Positions 24,916 through 33,221 of a DNA stretch of 64,000 nt are shown here, one piece after another; the stretch's first letter is position 1; each line of letters opens with the position of its first letter. The notes beneath the pieces are model-generated. The model was given only the letters and a program-made list of their open reading frames with translations. It was not told where the DNA came from and did no database searches. The position numbers and the translations under genes were made by a program. This DNA is from Prevotella sp. UBA2444 (GTDB lineage: Bacteria > Bacteroidota > Bacteroidia > Bacteroidales > Bacteroidaceae), in NCBI GenBank assembly GCA_002342665.1, contig DDQK01000025.1:1-64000 (forward strand). Reading direction: 5' to 3'.

Positions 24916-25752
24916 ATGAACAGACTGTTTTTGCTAATTCCCGCCGTTGGTGATGTGAATGCAGGGCAAGACATTGCCTATCTTAAACAACTCGGAGAGA
25001 TTGATAATGAGGGGGTGCTTTCCATTCTCAGGCGAATTGTCCAGAGCATGAAACTGGTTGCAGAAGAAGATTTTGAGTTACTATATGATGAAAAGTATTT
25101 CAAAGGCCTTCTGCGAAATGCAAAGCGTGAAATGCCCCAAATGGAGAACATCCTTGTTTTTTTTAATGATGCGGTAAGTATTCAGCAAAGGGGAATCGGT
25201 AATACTCCGTTCACAATTAATGGTATGACAGTGAGTGGCGGCCTTGTCAATGCATTTATGGAAAGTAGATTATCCGGAGATTCTTTGTTAAACAAGGATG
25301 CCTTGGCAAAGCCTCAACAACCTATTGAGGTGAGAAATATTGATAGTGGACAGACTAGTTTAATTCCTTTGCCATGCGAAACGGCTGAAGTTTATCTTTG
25401 GTTTGTGGAAAACAGAACTCCTCAGAGACAATTGGACCCGAATTACAGAAAACATGGCAAGAGAGAGAAAACTGGTAAAGGCGGTGTGCGCATTTCATCG
25501 ATAACGTATAGTGAACTGCAACTCGAAGATTTCTTAAAAAGAGCAGTAGTCGCAAGAAAAGGATTGCGTGAGTTGTATTTTAAAGATAATTCGAGAGACA
25601 AAATAATTATATTCTGGGATGAGAATTTGGAGCGTCCATCCTATCATGCTATGGAAATAGATGCAGATGATGCAGGTGAGATTCAAAAGATTTTCAGGCG
25701 AGGAGGACGTAAACTTAATGAGAGAATTGAAGAAACGTCCCATTTGATTTAG
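24916..25752 (+). CDS. Unknown protein, third gene of the DUF262/ATPase cassette
   Basis: A 278-residue soluble protein that I cannot assign to a family. The first half is mixed alpha/beta (MNRLFLLIPAVGDVNAGQD), and a middle stretch reads AEVYLWFVENRTPQRQLDP followed by a basic segment (KHGKREKTGKGG). The end is acidic, then basic. It lies 8 bp after the ATPase and is followed by a terminator at 25877, so it closes the operon. It could be the effector of the cassette, a phage-sensing subunit or a regulator; none is shown by sequence. Confidence 0.7.
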   Translation: MNRLFLLIPAVGDVNAGQDIAYLKQLGEIDNEGVLSILRRIVQSMKLVAEEDFELLYDEKYFKGLLRNAKREMPQMENILVFFNDAVSIQQRGIGNTPFTINGMTVSGGLVNAFMESRLSGDSLLNKDALAKPQQPIEVRNIDSGQTSLIPLPCETAEVYLWFVENRTPQRQLDPNYRKHGKREKTGKGGVRISSITYSELQLEDFLKRAVVARKGLRELYFKDNSRDKIIIFWDENLERPSYHAMEIDADDAGEIQKIFRRGGRKLNERIEETSHLI

Positions 25753-25876
25753 GGATAGGCGCATCGGAAGCATGCGTATCAGCTGATGGCGAATGAAAAA
25801 TATGCCGTGCCAATGGCTTATGTGTTGAATATCCATAAGTTTTAGTAAAAAAAGTATTTGAGAGTTTCTTAAGATA

Positions 25877-25905
25877 GGTCACATCGGATGGATGTGACCG
25901 TTTTT
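25877..25905 (+). terminator. Terminator closing the three-gene cassette
   Basis: GGTCACATC (25877-25885) pairs perfectly with GATGTGACC (25891-25899) around a 5-nt loop, followed by GTTTTT. The stretch from 25753 to here shows no gene. Confidence 0.8.
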
Positions 25906-25948
25906 GGTTTTTAGGCTTTTCGGTGGTCCGAGAAGCTGAGATAATTGT

Positions 25949-28078
25949 GTGATGATGGGAATGTTGAGGGGATACCAGCAGGAGATGCTGGACAGGCTGT
26001 ATGTGGCTTGGAACAGGTATAGGAGCGTGATGGTGCAGATGCCGACGGGTACGGGGAAGACTGTGCTGATGGGAGAGGTGATACGACGGAAGATGGCTGA
26101 AGTAAGAAGGAAGAAGTCTGACGGAATACTGATTGTGGCTCACAGACGGGAGTTGCTTGACCAGATACGAGGAACGGTGAAGTACTTCGGGATTGACATG
26201 GAGAAGGAGCACCTGGTCGTGGAGAGCATACAGAAACTGAGTCGTCTGATGTCTGATGGAAGAAGTAAGATGGAAGATGTGCCGTTCTCGCCGTCGTTGG
26301 TGATTATTGACGAGGCGCATCATGCGTTGGCGAAGACGTACCGGGGGCTGTGGGAGAGATGGCCGGAGGCGAAGGTGCTGGGACTGACGGCGACACCTTG
26401 CAGGTTGAGCGGGGAGGCGTTTACGGATCTGTTTGACGTGCTGTTGCAGTCGTGGTCGATCCAGACGTTTATCGATAAGGGGTGGTTGAGTGACTTTGAG
26501 TATGTGAGTGCTGCGCCGGACAACCCGTTGCTGGAGAAGGTACACGGGTTGAGTAAGCGTGGTGCTGACGGGGATTACCAGACGAAGGAGATGGTGAGTG
26601 TGATGGACTGTGAGGAGTCGATTGCGCATCTTTATCGGACGTATGCGGCGTTTGCAGGGGGGAAGAAGGGGATTGTGTATGCGATCAACCGGGAGCATGC
26701 GGTGCATATTGCGGGGTATTATGCTGAGCGGGGGGTGAGGTGTGCGGTGATTGATTCGAAGACGCCGGCGAAAGAGAGGGCTGATTTGGTTTTGGCGTAC
26801 CGGGAGGGCCTCTCACTGGGGACAGGGCCGTTGTTTGAGTCTTCGACATCAAACAGCCGGGACCTGTCCCCCGTGAACGGCGATGGTGAGGCTTCTAGAC
26901 CGAGGGGGATTGACGTGCTGGTGAATGTGGATATCTTCGGTGAGGGATTTGATGTGCCGGAGGTGGAGTTTATACAGTTGGCGAGGCCGACGCTGTCGCT
27001 GTCGAAATATCTGCAGCAGGTGGGGAGAGGTATGCGGATTTCGAAGGGTAAGGAGGCGGTGACGATCCTGGATAATGTGGGGTTGTATCATGTGTTTGGA
27101 TTGCCAACGGATGAGCGGAACTGGGGGGAGATGTTCCTTGGGAGATTGGCTGGCAAAGGTGTTGTGGGGGAGGAGCCGATGTTGGTGATTGAGGATGGGA
27201 TGCTGGTTGGTGAGGGCCTCTCACTGGGGACAGGGCCGTTGTTTGAGTCTTCGACATCAAACAGCCGGGACCTGTCCCCAGTGAACGGCGACGGTGAGTC
27301 TTCGACGTCAAACAGCCGGGACCTGTCCCCAGTGAACGGCAGCCGGGATATGGCTCATATGCTGGTGAATCTGGAGATGGTGAGGGTGAAGAGACGCGGG
27401 GAAGCGCGGAAGGGCGTGGAGGTGTTTCTGCAGGGTGGCAAGTATGGTGTGATGATGAACGGCAGGGTGACTTGTCCGGCGGCGTTTGAAAGGGTGACGA
27501 GGCTGGAGCGGGGAAGTGGCTTCTTTGCTATCGGTACGTATCCTTACTATATCTATAAGAACCGTCAGACGGTGATTGACAATCGGGGAATTGACCTGAA
27601 GGCGAGTCTGTATGGCAAGGTGACGCAGGATGAGGACTTCTTCGTGGCGAAGGATATCAGGGGTATGACGGTGTGGTTTGACGGTATCGGACGGAAGGAG
27701 TATCGTGAGCGTCCGAGGACGTCGAAGTTCAGGAATGTGGATCTGATAGACCGTGGTGACGGTTGGTATTCGCTCAGGCGTCAGGCGCTTGGGATGGGGC
27801 AGGTGTCGTTCCGGTTGAGTGATGTGTTGTATAATGACCATCTGGTGATTGTGAAGGATATGTTGCTGGTGAAGGGTGACCAGGAGCATGTGTATAAGAT
27901 TATGGCGTATCTGGGTGACAGTGTGTTGGCTGGGAATGGTGATTTGGTCGGGGGGACGCAGCAGATCTTTTATGATGGTAGGTTGGGGGAGAGGTTCCGT
28001 AGGAATGAGCGGGTTCAGGGGATGACGCTGAAACCGGATTTGAGGAAGTTGAGGTTGAGGGGGAACGGCGATGGTTAA
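25949..28078 (+). CDS. SF2 DEAH-box helicase with in-frame repeat insertions
   Basis: A 709-residue superfamily 2 helicase. Walker A is MPTGTGKT (31-38), motif II is IIDEAHHA (about 115-125), motif III is LTATP, and the second core domain has IDVLVNVDIFGEGFDVPEVEF and QVGRGMRIS (motifs V and VI). The C-terminal 250 residues form an accessory domain I do not recognise. Repeat A is inserted twice: at about residues 286-314, just before motif V, and at about 422-465 in the linker. Both stay in frame (SLGTGPLFESSTSNSRDLSP). The coding strand is strikingly G-rich. Core motifs are intact, so activity is plausible; the substrate is unknown. Confidence 0.85.
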   Translation: MMMGMLRGYQQEMLDRLYVAWNRYRSVMVQMPTGTGKTVLMGEVIRRKMAEVRRKKSDGILIVAHRRELLDQIRGTVKYFGIDMEKEHLVVESIQKLSRLMSDGRSKMEDVPFSPSLVIIDEAHHALAKTYRGLWERWPEAKVLGLTATPCRLSGEAFTDLFDVLLQSWSIQTFIDKGWLSDFEYVSAAPDNPLLEKVHGLSKRGADGDYQTKEMVSVMDCEESIAHLYRTYAAFAGGKKGIVYAINREHAVHIAGYYAERGVRCAVIDSKTPAKERADLVLAYREGLSLGTGPLFESSTSNSRDLSPVNGDGEASRPRGIDVLVNVDIFGEGFDVPEVEFIQLARPTLSLSKYLQQVGRGMRISKGKEAVTILDNVGLYHVFGLPTDERNWGEMFLGRLAGKGVVGEEPMLVIEDGMLVGEGLSLGTGPLFESSTSNSRDLSPVNGDGESSTSNSRDLSPVNGSRDMAHMLVNLEMVRVKRRGEARKGVEVFLQGGKYGVMMNGRVTCPAAFERVTRLERGSGFFAIGTYPYYIYKNRQTVIDNRGIDLKASLYGKVTQDEDFFVAKDIRGMTVWFDGIGRKEYRERPRTSKFRNVDLIDRGDGWYSLRRQALGMGQVSFRLSDVLYNDHLVIVKDMLLVKGDQEHVYKIMAYLGDSVLAGNGDLVGGTQQIFYDGRLGERFRRNERVQGMTLKPDLRKLRLRGNGDG
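26804..26890. repeat. Repeat A copy in the helicase core
   Basis: An 87-bp block, 29 codons, nearly identical to 27212-27298. It contains the left end CTCACTGGGGACAGGGCCG (26812-26830), the shared centre TTTGAGTCTTCGACATCA and the right end GGGACCTGTCCCC. The outer parts can pair with each other and the centre forms a second small stem (TTTGA/TCAAA). Confidence 0.9.
27212..27345. repeat. Repeat A, one full and one partial tandem copy in the helicase linker
   Basis: The full copy at 27212-27298 is followed in tandem by a partial copy (GAGTCTTCGACGTCAAACAG onward, about 27296-27341) that lacks the left end. The tandem step is 51 bp, exactly 17 codons, so the protein repeats ESSTSNSRDLSPVNG. 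Confidence 0.9.
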
Positions 28079-28105
28079 TCCGCAGGCACGAGGGTGCTTG
28101 CGGAT
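28077..28105 (+). terminator. Terminator after the helicase gene
   Basis: ATCCGCAGGCAC pairs with GTGCTTGCGGAT (one G-T pair) around GAGG, followed by a run of eight T. It begins at the helicase stop codon. Confidence 0.85.
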
Positions 28106-28120
28106 TTTTTTTGCGAAAAA

Positions 28121-28152
28121 TTTGGTGGTGTCGGGGGAAAGTAGTATTTTTG
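28121..28152 (+). promoter_or_regulatory. Promoter of the propeller-AraC regulator
   Basis: TTTG at 28121-28124, a 20-bp spacer, then TATTTTTG at 28145-28152. The start codon is 22 bp further on. Confidence 0.75.
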
Positions 28153-28174
28153 CAGGCGTTACACTAAAAACTGT

Positions 28175-30649
28175 ATGTTGTCGAGAAAGAAAATAGGCTT
28201 TTTGGGGTGTCTGCTGACATTGGCAGCACTGATGGTGAATGCGGAGGAGAGCCCTCGGCTGTTTGACGTGTATAACGCCTCAAACGGACTGTCGGACAAC
28301 AGTGCACAGACCATTAAGTGTACGAAGACTGGAAGACTGGTGATCACCACCACCGGACAGATCAATTTCTTCGACGGACACTCGTTCTCGTATATCGACC
28401 CCTCGAATGAGAATATCTATCCCCTGGATAAATACCATGGACACTATCACCTGTATTTTGACCGCTACCACCACCTCTGGCTGAAAGACAAAGAGAGCGT
28501 GACGTGCGTGGACCTGACGACGGAGAAGTTTACCGCGTCGATACAGACCGTGTTCGACGAGTTCGGTGTACACGAGAAGGTGCATGACCTGTTTGCGGAC
28601 AGTGACGGTGAGCTGTTCCTGCTGGTGAGCAAGGGTCTCTATTCCGTGGGGTCGAAACGGACCTATGTGGTTCGCCCGGACCAGAACCTGCAAGACCTTG
28701 AGACTTACGAGGACAAGTATCTGCTGCTGTTCTATGAGAAAGGCGAACTGGACGTGCTGGAGCTGAGTACGGGCAAGACTGTCTATCAGAGCAAGTCGTA
28801 TGGCCCTGAGGACCACAAGAACTATGGCCGCACGTCAGTGCTCTATGAGGACGGAAGTACCTACTACCAGATACGGACAGGAACGGGAGGCGCCATCCTG
28901 CAGTCGTTTAATATCGGCAAGTGGGAGTGGACGGAGATCCTGAGGACGCCCTATTCGATGAGTAATATCGAGAAGCTGGACAGCACGCTCTATATCCCCT
29001 GTCGCCAGGGCTACTGGACCTATCATGTCGGCAGTCGTCAGCTGACGCACTATGAGACGCTGAAGCTGTACAACGGGCGAACGGTGGAGACGAGCCTGAA
29101 CGCCCTGGTCTTTGACAAGCAAGGCGGTATGTGGATAGGTACGCAGACCTGGGGACTGCTCTATGCGAGGCCTCACAACGTGCCCTTCACCGTGTATACG
29201 TGGAAAGCTCCGGAGGCAGAGCGCTACGCCCAGATGATGGAGCCTCTGCCCAGTACCCAGCAGTTCAGGGACAAGCAGGTGAACTGCGTGTATCGCGACT
29301 CGAAAGGCCGGACATGGGTCGGTACCTCGCATGGACTGCACATGTATCAGAAACCGAATGACAAGCTGCCGGTTGTGTATACCCGTCGTGACGGACTGCT
29401 AAACAATGTGGTACACTCGGTGGTGGAAGACAGCCTGAACCATATCTGGGTGGGCACGAGCTACGGTCTGAGTTGTCTGATCTTCGATGACAAGGGTAAG
29501 TACCTGAGGATGCTGAGCTATAACTCGTATGACCATATCCCCAACGAGTCGTTTATCAACGGCAAGGCGATGCTTCTGGACGACGGAAAGGTGGTGATGC
29601 AGATGCTGGACCACGTGCTGGCCTTCAATCCCGGCAATTTGAGCACTCTGACGGATCGGACCAACTATAAGATCTATCCCAAACTGGTGAAGTTGCTGGT
29701 GAACGGTAATGAGGTGCGGACGGGCGAGGCTCTCGAGGGACACGTGATACTGGACAAGGCCCTCACCAGGACGGATGAGATCAACGTGGACTATGACCTG
29801 AACTCGCTATCGCTGACCTTCTCAGCACTGAACTATTTCCGTCCGCAGCAGACCTATTACAGGGTGAGGGTGCTCGGTGTGGACGATGCCTGGCGCGTGT
29901 TGACACCCTACAACTCGATGGGACTGGTCGACGGCAAGGGTCAGTTGCACCTGCCCCTGCCGGCCCTGAAGCCCGGTTCGTACAAGATCCAGCTACAGGC
30001 CTCGATGCTGCCCGACGAGTGGATCACGGAGCCCTATGAATGGGTGGTGAACGTGAACGAGCCCTGGTGGCGCACGACGGGTATCTTTATGTTGCTGGCA
30101 CTGCTGCTGATGCTGCTGTTCCTGCTGAACGTGTGGCTCTACGTGCGCAACTATGGTATGAGGACGCGCAGAAGCAGTGAGGAACAAGGTATCATCAGGC
30201 GTATCAAACAGTTTGCCGACTATGGTAACGGCCCGAACAAGGAACTGCTGGCCCCGTCGCTGGAGGAGATCACCAGTCAGCATGGTGGTTCGAACGGCAT
30301 GAGTGAGGAGTTCCTGGAGACGATGATGAAGATCAAGGACACGGTGAGGAGCAAGAATGCCTCACAGCTGTCGATCAAGATGCTGAGCGATATCGCAGGG
30401 ATGGAGCTGCAGCCGTTCTATAGGCTTATCTCCGCGAATATCTATAAGGATCCGCAGATGCTGATGAAGCGCGTGGCCGTGGAGCATGCTGAGGAGTTGT
30501 TGCGGCTGAGTGACAAGGACATTGCGGATATTGCCGAGGAGTGCGGGTTTGCTACTCCGAACTATCTGATTTCGACTTTCTTCCGGGAGTATCAGATGTT
30601 GCCGGAGGAATATCGGAGGAGGAATGACTTGAAAATTGGCAAAGCTTAG
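28175..30649 (+). CDS. Membrane-spanning propeller sensor fused to an AraC-type DNA-binding domain
   Basis: An 824-residue protein. A signal peptide (residues 1-23) is followed by two-component-propeller repeats (SDNSAQTIKCTKTGRLVI, MWIGTQTWGLLY, TWVGTSHGLHMY, IWVGTSYGLSC), then a Y_Y_Y-type immunoglobulin-like domain, one transmembrane helix near residues 630-657 and an AraC-type helix-turn-helix at the end (DKDIADIAEECGFATPNYLI). This is the outline of a Bacteroidetes hybrid two-component sensor but with no histidine kinase and no receiver between membrane and DNA-binding parts. It probably senses a periplasmic ligand and binds DNA while membrane-anchored. No SusC/SusD or glycoside hydrolase genes adjoin it, so the target is unknown. 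Confidence 0.85.
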   Translation: MLSRKKIGFLGCLLTLAALMVNAEESPRLFDVYNASNGLSDNSAQTIKCTKTGRLVITTTGQINFFDGHSFSYIDPSNENIYPLDKYHGHYHLYFDRYHHLWLKDKESVTCVDLTTEKFTASIQTVFDEFGVHEKVHDLFADSDGELFLLVSKGLYSVGSKRTYVVRPDQNLQDLETYEDKYLLLFYEKGELDVLELSTGKTVYQSKSYGPEDHKNYGRTSVLYEDGSTYYQIRTGTGGAILQSFNIGKWEWTEILRTPYSMSNIEKLDSTLYIPCRQGYWTYHVGSRQLTHYETLKLYNGRTVETSLNALVFDKQGGMWIGTQTWGLLYARPHNVPFTVYTWKAPEAERYAQMMEPLPSTQQFRDKQVNCVYRDSKGRTWVGTSHGLHMYQKPNDKLPVVYTRRDGLLNNVVHSVVEDSLNHIWVGTSYGLSCLIFDDKGKYLRMLSYNSYDHIPNESFINGKAMLLDDGKVVMQMLDHVLAFNPGNLSTLTDRTNYKIYPKLVKLLVNGNEVRTGEALEGHVILDKALTRTDEINVDYDLNSLSLTFSALNYFRPQQTYYRVRVLGVDDAWRVLTPYNSMGLVDGKGQLHLPLPALKPGSYKIQLQASMLPDEWITEPYEWVVNVNEPWWRTTGIFMLLALLLMLLFLLNVWLYVRNYGMRTRRSSEEQGIIRRIKQFADYGNGPNKELLAPSLEEITSQHGGSNGMSEEFLETMMKIKDTVRSKNASQLSIKMLSDIAGMELQPFYRLISANIYKDPQMLMKRVAVEHAEELLRLSDKDIADIAEECGFATPNYLISTFFREYQMLPEEYRRRNDLKIGKA

Positions 30650-30650
30650 A

Positions 30651-30687
30651 GACCCCTTCTGACTCCCCCTGTAGGGGGAGGATTTAT
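30651..30687. repeat. Palindromic repeat B, intergenic copy
   Basis: GACCCCTTCTGACTCCCCCT followed by GTAGGGGGAGGATTTAT, with CTCCCCCTGTAGGGGGAG forming a hairpin. It lies between two convergent genes and may serve as a terminator. It matches the copy inside the kinase gene at 19221. Confidence 0.75.
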
Positions 30688-30722
30688 TCCCAAAAGGTTA
30701 TTAAGACAAAAATCTTCAAAAT

Positions 30723-31964
30723 TTATTTGATGTTAATCTGGCGGTAGGCGACGAGGCGCCAGGTGGTGCCTCCCGTCTCACGGAAGTAGGCGTATGCCTC
30801 GTAGCTGTTCTCCGTCTGGTAGAAGTTGCCTTCGGATGGCGCCGTGCGGAGGGATCCGTCGGGGAGCTGCCAGAGATACTGATAGGAGTAGTAGCCCTGT
30901 TTCTGGAGGATACGGGCCTCGTACATGCCTGTCTGGCGGTTGTAGTCCATCAGGTAAGGGGTACAGTCGGCATCGGTGGTCCATCGACCGTCGATGCGTA
31001 TCTGTCCCTGAGGTAGTTCGGGACATTTCAGGCGGTAGTTGACCCAGACATAGTCGCAGGTCGTGGTAGACTCCCAATTGTCGCTGTTGCGGATGTAGAA
31101 GGCGCCATTGGCATCCTCGTCGTAGAGGTAGTTGGGACGCGGTTCGGCGATGAAGGGGTAGGCCTCATAGCGTTCGCCATTCCAGATGATCTGGTCGATG
31201 CCCATGGTGGCGTGGCTCACGTCGAGCACCTCGTATTTATGGTATTCGTTGCCTGCCTCGAAGATGAGTTGTCGGCAGTGGTTCCATTCGAGACCGTCGG
31301 GCTTTACCACGGTAGGACGGATGTCGGTCCTCCGGGAGTCATCCCGGTCGTTCTGTGTGACTACGATGACGATCTGGTCGGCAGGACTGATGACCCGATA
31401 AGAGCCGTAGCCCAGGGCGAGGGATACCTGCTGGTGGGTGGCATTGGCATCGATGTCGGTATTGGTAGAGGCAGAGAGCAGGAGGGGCATGGACTCCTCG
31501 GTGACCCTGAAATCGATGGTGATGACCTCCTGCTGGTCGTCGGTATCGTCGTAGATGTGGATACGGTAGTTGCCGCTCATCTTCAGTCGCATCTGTTCGT
31601 TGGGGATGCAGAAGGCATAGTGGGTGTAGGGCACGGTGGTGTTGACAGAGGGTTCGTAGGAGTCGATGGGATTGCCGTTGAACCCTTCGAGCCAGTCGCT
31701 CTCGAAGAGAGACTGTGAGGGAGACCAGTCGGCCTCACAATGCTCCACCTTATATATATATCTGTGGTAGTCGTGTGAGAGTTCGTCGAAGGCGATATTG
31801 AGTACATCGCCGCTTCCCAGTCGCATGACAGCGGGAGAGAGCCATTGGTCGTTGACCACCACCTGCAGGCTCTTCAGCTGGGGCTGGTGGATGATGGTCC
31901 GGGCAACCGTCATCAGAGGTGCAAGCAGTGCCAGGAACAGGAGAAGGCAAAGAAATCGTTTCAT
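30723..31964 (-). CDS. Type IX secretion system plug protein (DUF5103)
   Basis: A protein of about 413 residues with a signal peptide (MKRFLCLLLFLALLAPLM). The body matches the DUF5103 family, the plug that closes the SprA translocon of the type IX system on the periplasmic side: IIHQPQLKSLQVVVND, YKVEHCEADWSPS, ESDWLEGFNGNPI and YTHYAFCIPN are typical. Start is set at 31964; an upstream ATG at 32003 would overlap the promoter and spoil the signal peptide. It points to a working T9SS in this genome, as does porD at 39134. The gene is divergent from galE. Confidence 0.88.
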   Translation of the reverse strand: MKRFLCLLLFLALLAPLMTVARTIIHQPQLKSLQVVVNDQWLSPAVMRLGSGDVLNIAFDELSHDYHRYIYKVEHCEADWSPSQSLFESDWLEGFNGNPIDSYEPSVNTTVPYTHYAFCIPNEQMRLKMSGNYRIHIYDDTDDQQEVITIDFRVTEESMPLLLSASTNTDIDANATHQQVSLALGYGSYRVISPADQIVIVVTQNDRDDSRRTDIRPTVVKPDGLEWNHCRQLIFEAGNEYHKYEVLDVSHATMGIDQIIWNGERYEAYPFIAEPRPNYLYDEDANGAFYIRNSDNWESTTTCDYVWVNYRLKCPELPQGQIRIDGRWTTDADCTPYLMDYNRQTGMYEARILQKQGYYSYQYLWQLPDGSLRTAPSEGNFYQTENSYEAYAYFRETGGTTWRLVAYRQINIK

Positions 31965-31972
31965 ATTCGCGG

Positions 31973-32004
31973 CAAAATTACGAAAAAAGGGTAGAAAAGC
32001 CAAA
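31973..32004 (-). promoter_or_regulatory. Promoter of the T9SS plug gene
   Basis: On the minus strand, TTTG (32004-32001), a 20-bp spacer, then TAATTTTG (31980-31973). The box ends only 8 nt before the ATG, so the transcript would have almost no leader. Confidence 0.75.
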
Positions 32005-32020
32005 TAAAATGAGGAATGTT

Positions 32021-32050
32021 TTTGAGTTTAGGATTTTTTTCGTACTTTTG
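32021..32050 (+). promoter_or_regulatory. Promoter of galE
   Basis: TTTG at 32021-32024, an 18-bp spacer (slightly short), then TACTTTTG at 32043-32050. The galE ATG follows 35 bp later. Confidence 0.65.
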
Positions 32051-32085
32051 CATCGCCTAAAGTAAAAGTCACTAAAAGCTAAGAT

Positions 32086-33126
32086 ATGAAACAAACGATT
32101 CTGGTAACAGGCGGTACGGGCTTCATCGGGAGCCATACGACCGTGGAACTGCAAGAAGCAGGCTATGAGGTGGTCATCATCGACAACCTCTCGAACTCAA
32201 ATGCAAACGTGGTAGACGGTATTGAGAAGATCACAGGCATACGCCCCTCGTTCGAGCAGGTGGACTGCTGCGACCTGGAGGCCCTGGAGGGTGTCTTCAA
32301 GAAATATCCCAAGATAGAGGGAATCATCCACTTTGCCGCCTCCAAGGCAGTGGGCGAGAGTGTGCAGAAGCCGTTGCTCTACTATCGCAATAACCTGACC
32401 TCGCTGATCAACCTGCTGGAGCTGATGCCGAAGTACGACGTGAAGGGAATCATCTTCTCGTCGAGTTGTACCGTATATGGCCAGCCCTCGAAGGAGAACC
32501 TGCCCGTGACGGAGAATGCCCCCATCCAGAAAGCCCTGTCGCCCTATGGCAATACGAAGCAGATCAACGAGGAGATCATCCAGGACTATATCCATTCGGG
32601 TGCTCCCATCAAGAGTGTGATCCTGCGCTATTTCAATCCCATCGGAGCCCATCCCTCGGCCCTGATAGGAGAGTTGCCCAATGGTGTGCCCATGAACCTC
32701 ATCCCCTTCGTGACCCAGACGGCTATGGGTATCAGGAAACAGCTGAAGATATTCGGTCATGACTATAACACCCCTGACAAGACCTGTATCCGCGACTATA
32801 TCTACGTGGTGGATCTGGCCAAGGCCCATGTGAAGGCTATGGAGCGCGTGCTGGACAAGCCCGAGACCGATGCCGTGGAGGTGTTTAACATCGGTACTGG
32901 CAAGGGCCTCTCCACACTCGAGGTGGTAGAGGGCTTTGAGAAGGCTACCGGCGTGAAGGTGAACTGGACATACGCTCCGCGTCGTGAGGGCGATATCGAG
33001 CAGGTCTGGGGAAATGTGGACAAGGCCAACAAGGTGCTGGGCTGGAAGGCCGAGACGCCTACGGAAGAAGTATTGAAGAGTGCCTGGAAGTGGCAGCAGA
33101 AGTTGCGCGAGGAGGGTATTCAGTAA
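32086..33126 (+). CDS. galE: UDP-glucose 4-epimerase
   Basis: A 346-residue cytosolic epimerase that interconverts UDP-glucose and UDP-galactose. The NAD motif is GGTGFIGSH (9-17), followed by IDNLSNS, FAASKAVGES, SSSCTVYGQP and the catalytic YGNTK pair. The C-terminal RREGDIEQVWGNVDKA is typical of GalE. Length is normal. It has its own promoter and terminator and so is a single-gene unit, separate from the capsule cluster epimerase. Confidence 0.96.
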   Translation: MKQTILVTGGTGFIGSHTTVELQEAGYEVVIIDNLSNSNANVVDGIEKITGIRPSFEQVDCCDLEALEGVFKKYPKIEGIIHFAASKAVGESVQKPLLYYRNNLTSLINLLELMPKYDVKGIIFSSSCTVYGQPSKENLPVTENAPIQKALSPYGNTKQINEEIIQDYIHSGAPIKSVILRYFNPIGAHPSALIGELPNGVPMNLIPFVTQTAMGIRKQLKIFGHDYNTPDKTCIRDYIYVVDLAKAHVKAMERVLDKPETDAVEVFNIGTGKGLSTLEVVEGFEKATGVKVNWTYAPRREGDIEQVWGNVDKANKVLGWKAETPTEEVLKSAWKWQQKLREEGIQ

Positions 33127-33185
33127 ATATAGGAAAAAGGTTCGCGTGTTACTCTCGTGAATCTATTTGTGTTTGTGTTGTTATG

Positions 33186-33215
33186 GGGGGCTCTCGATGG
33201 GAATCGGGGGCCCCC
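33186..33215. terminator. Bidirectional terminator between galE and ispE
   Basis: A stem of about 13 bp (GGGGGCTCTCGAT with ATCGGGGGCCCCC, including G-T pairs) closes a GGGA loop, followed by AATTTAT. It lies between the convergent ends of galE and ispE and begins 60 bp after the galE stop. Confidence 0.75.
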
Positions 33216-33221
33216 AATTTA

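Noticed and set aside
25715..26707. 330-codon minus-strand frame opposite the helicase
   Set aside because: Caused by the strong G bias of the helicase coding strand; it also crosses the terminator at 25877.
18352..27345. Repeat A as a CRISPR array
   Set aside because: Copies are far apart or directly tandem, palindromic and translated; there are no regular spacers and no cas genes.
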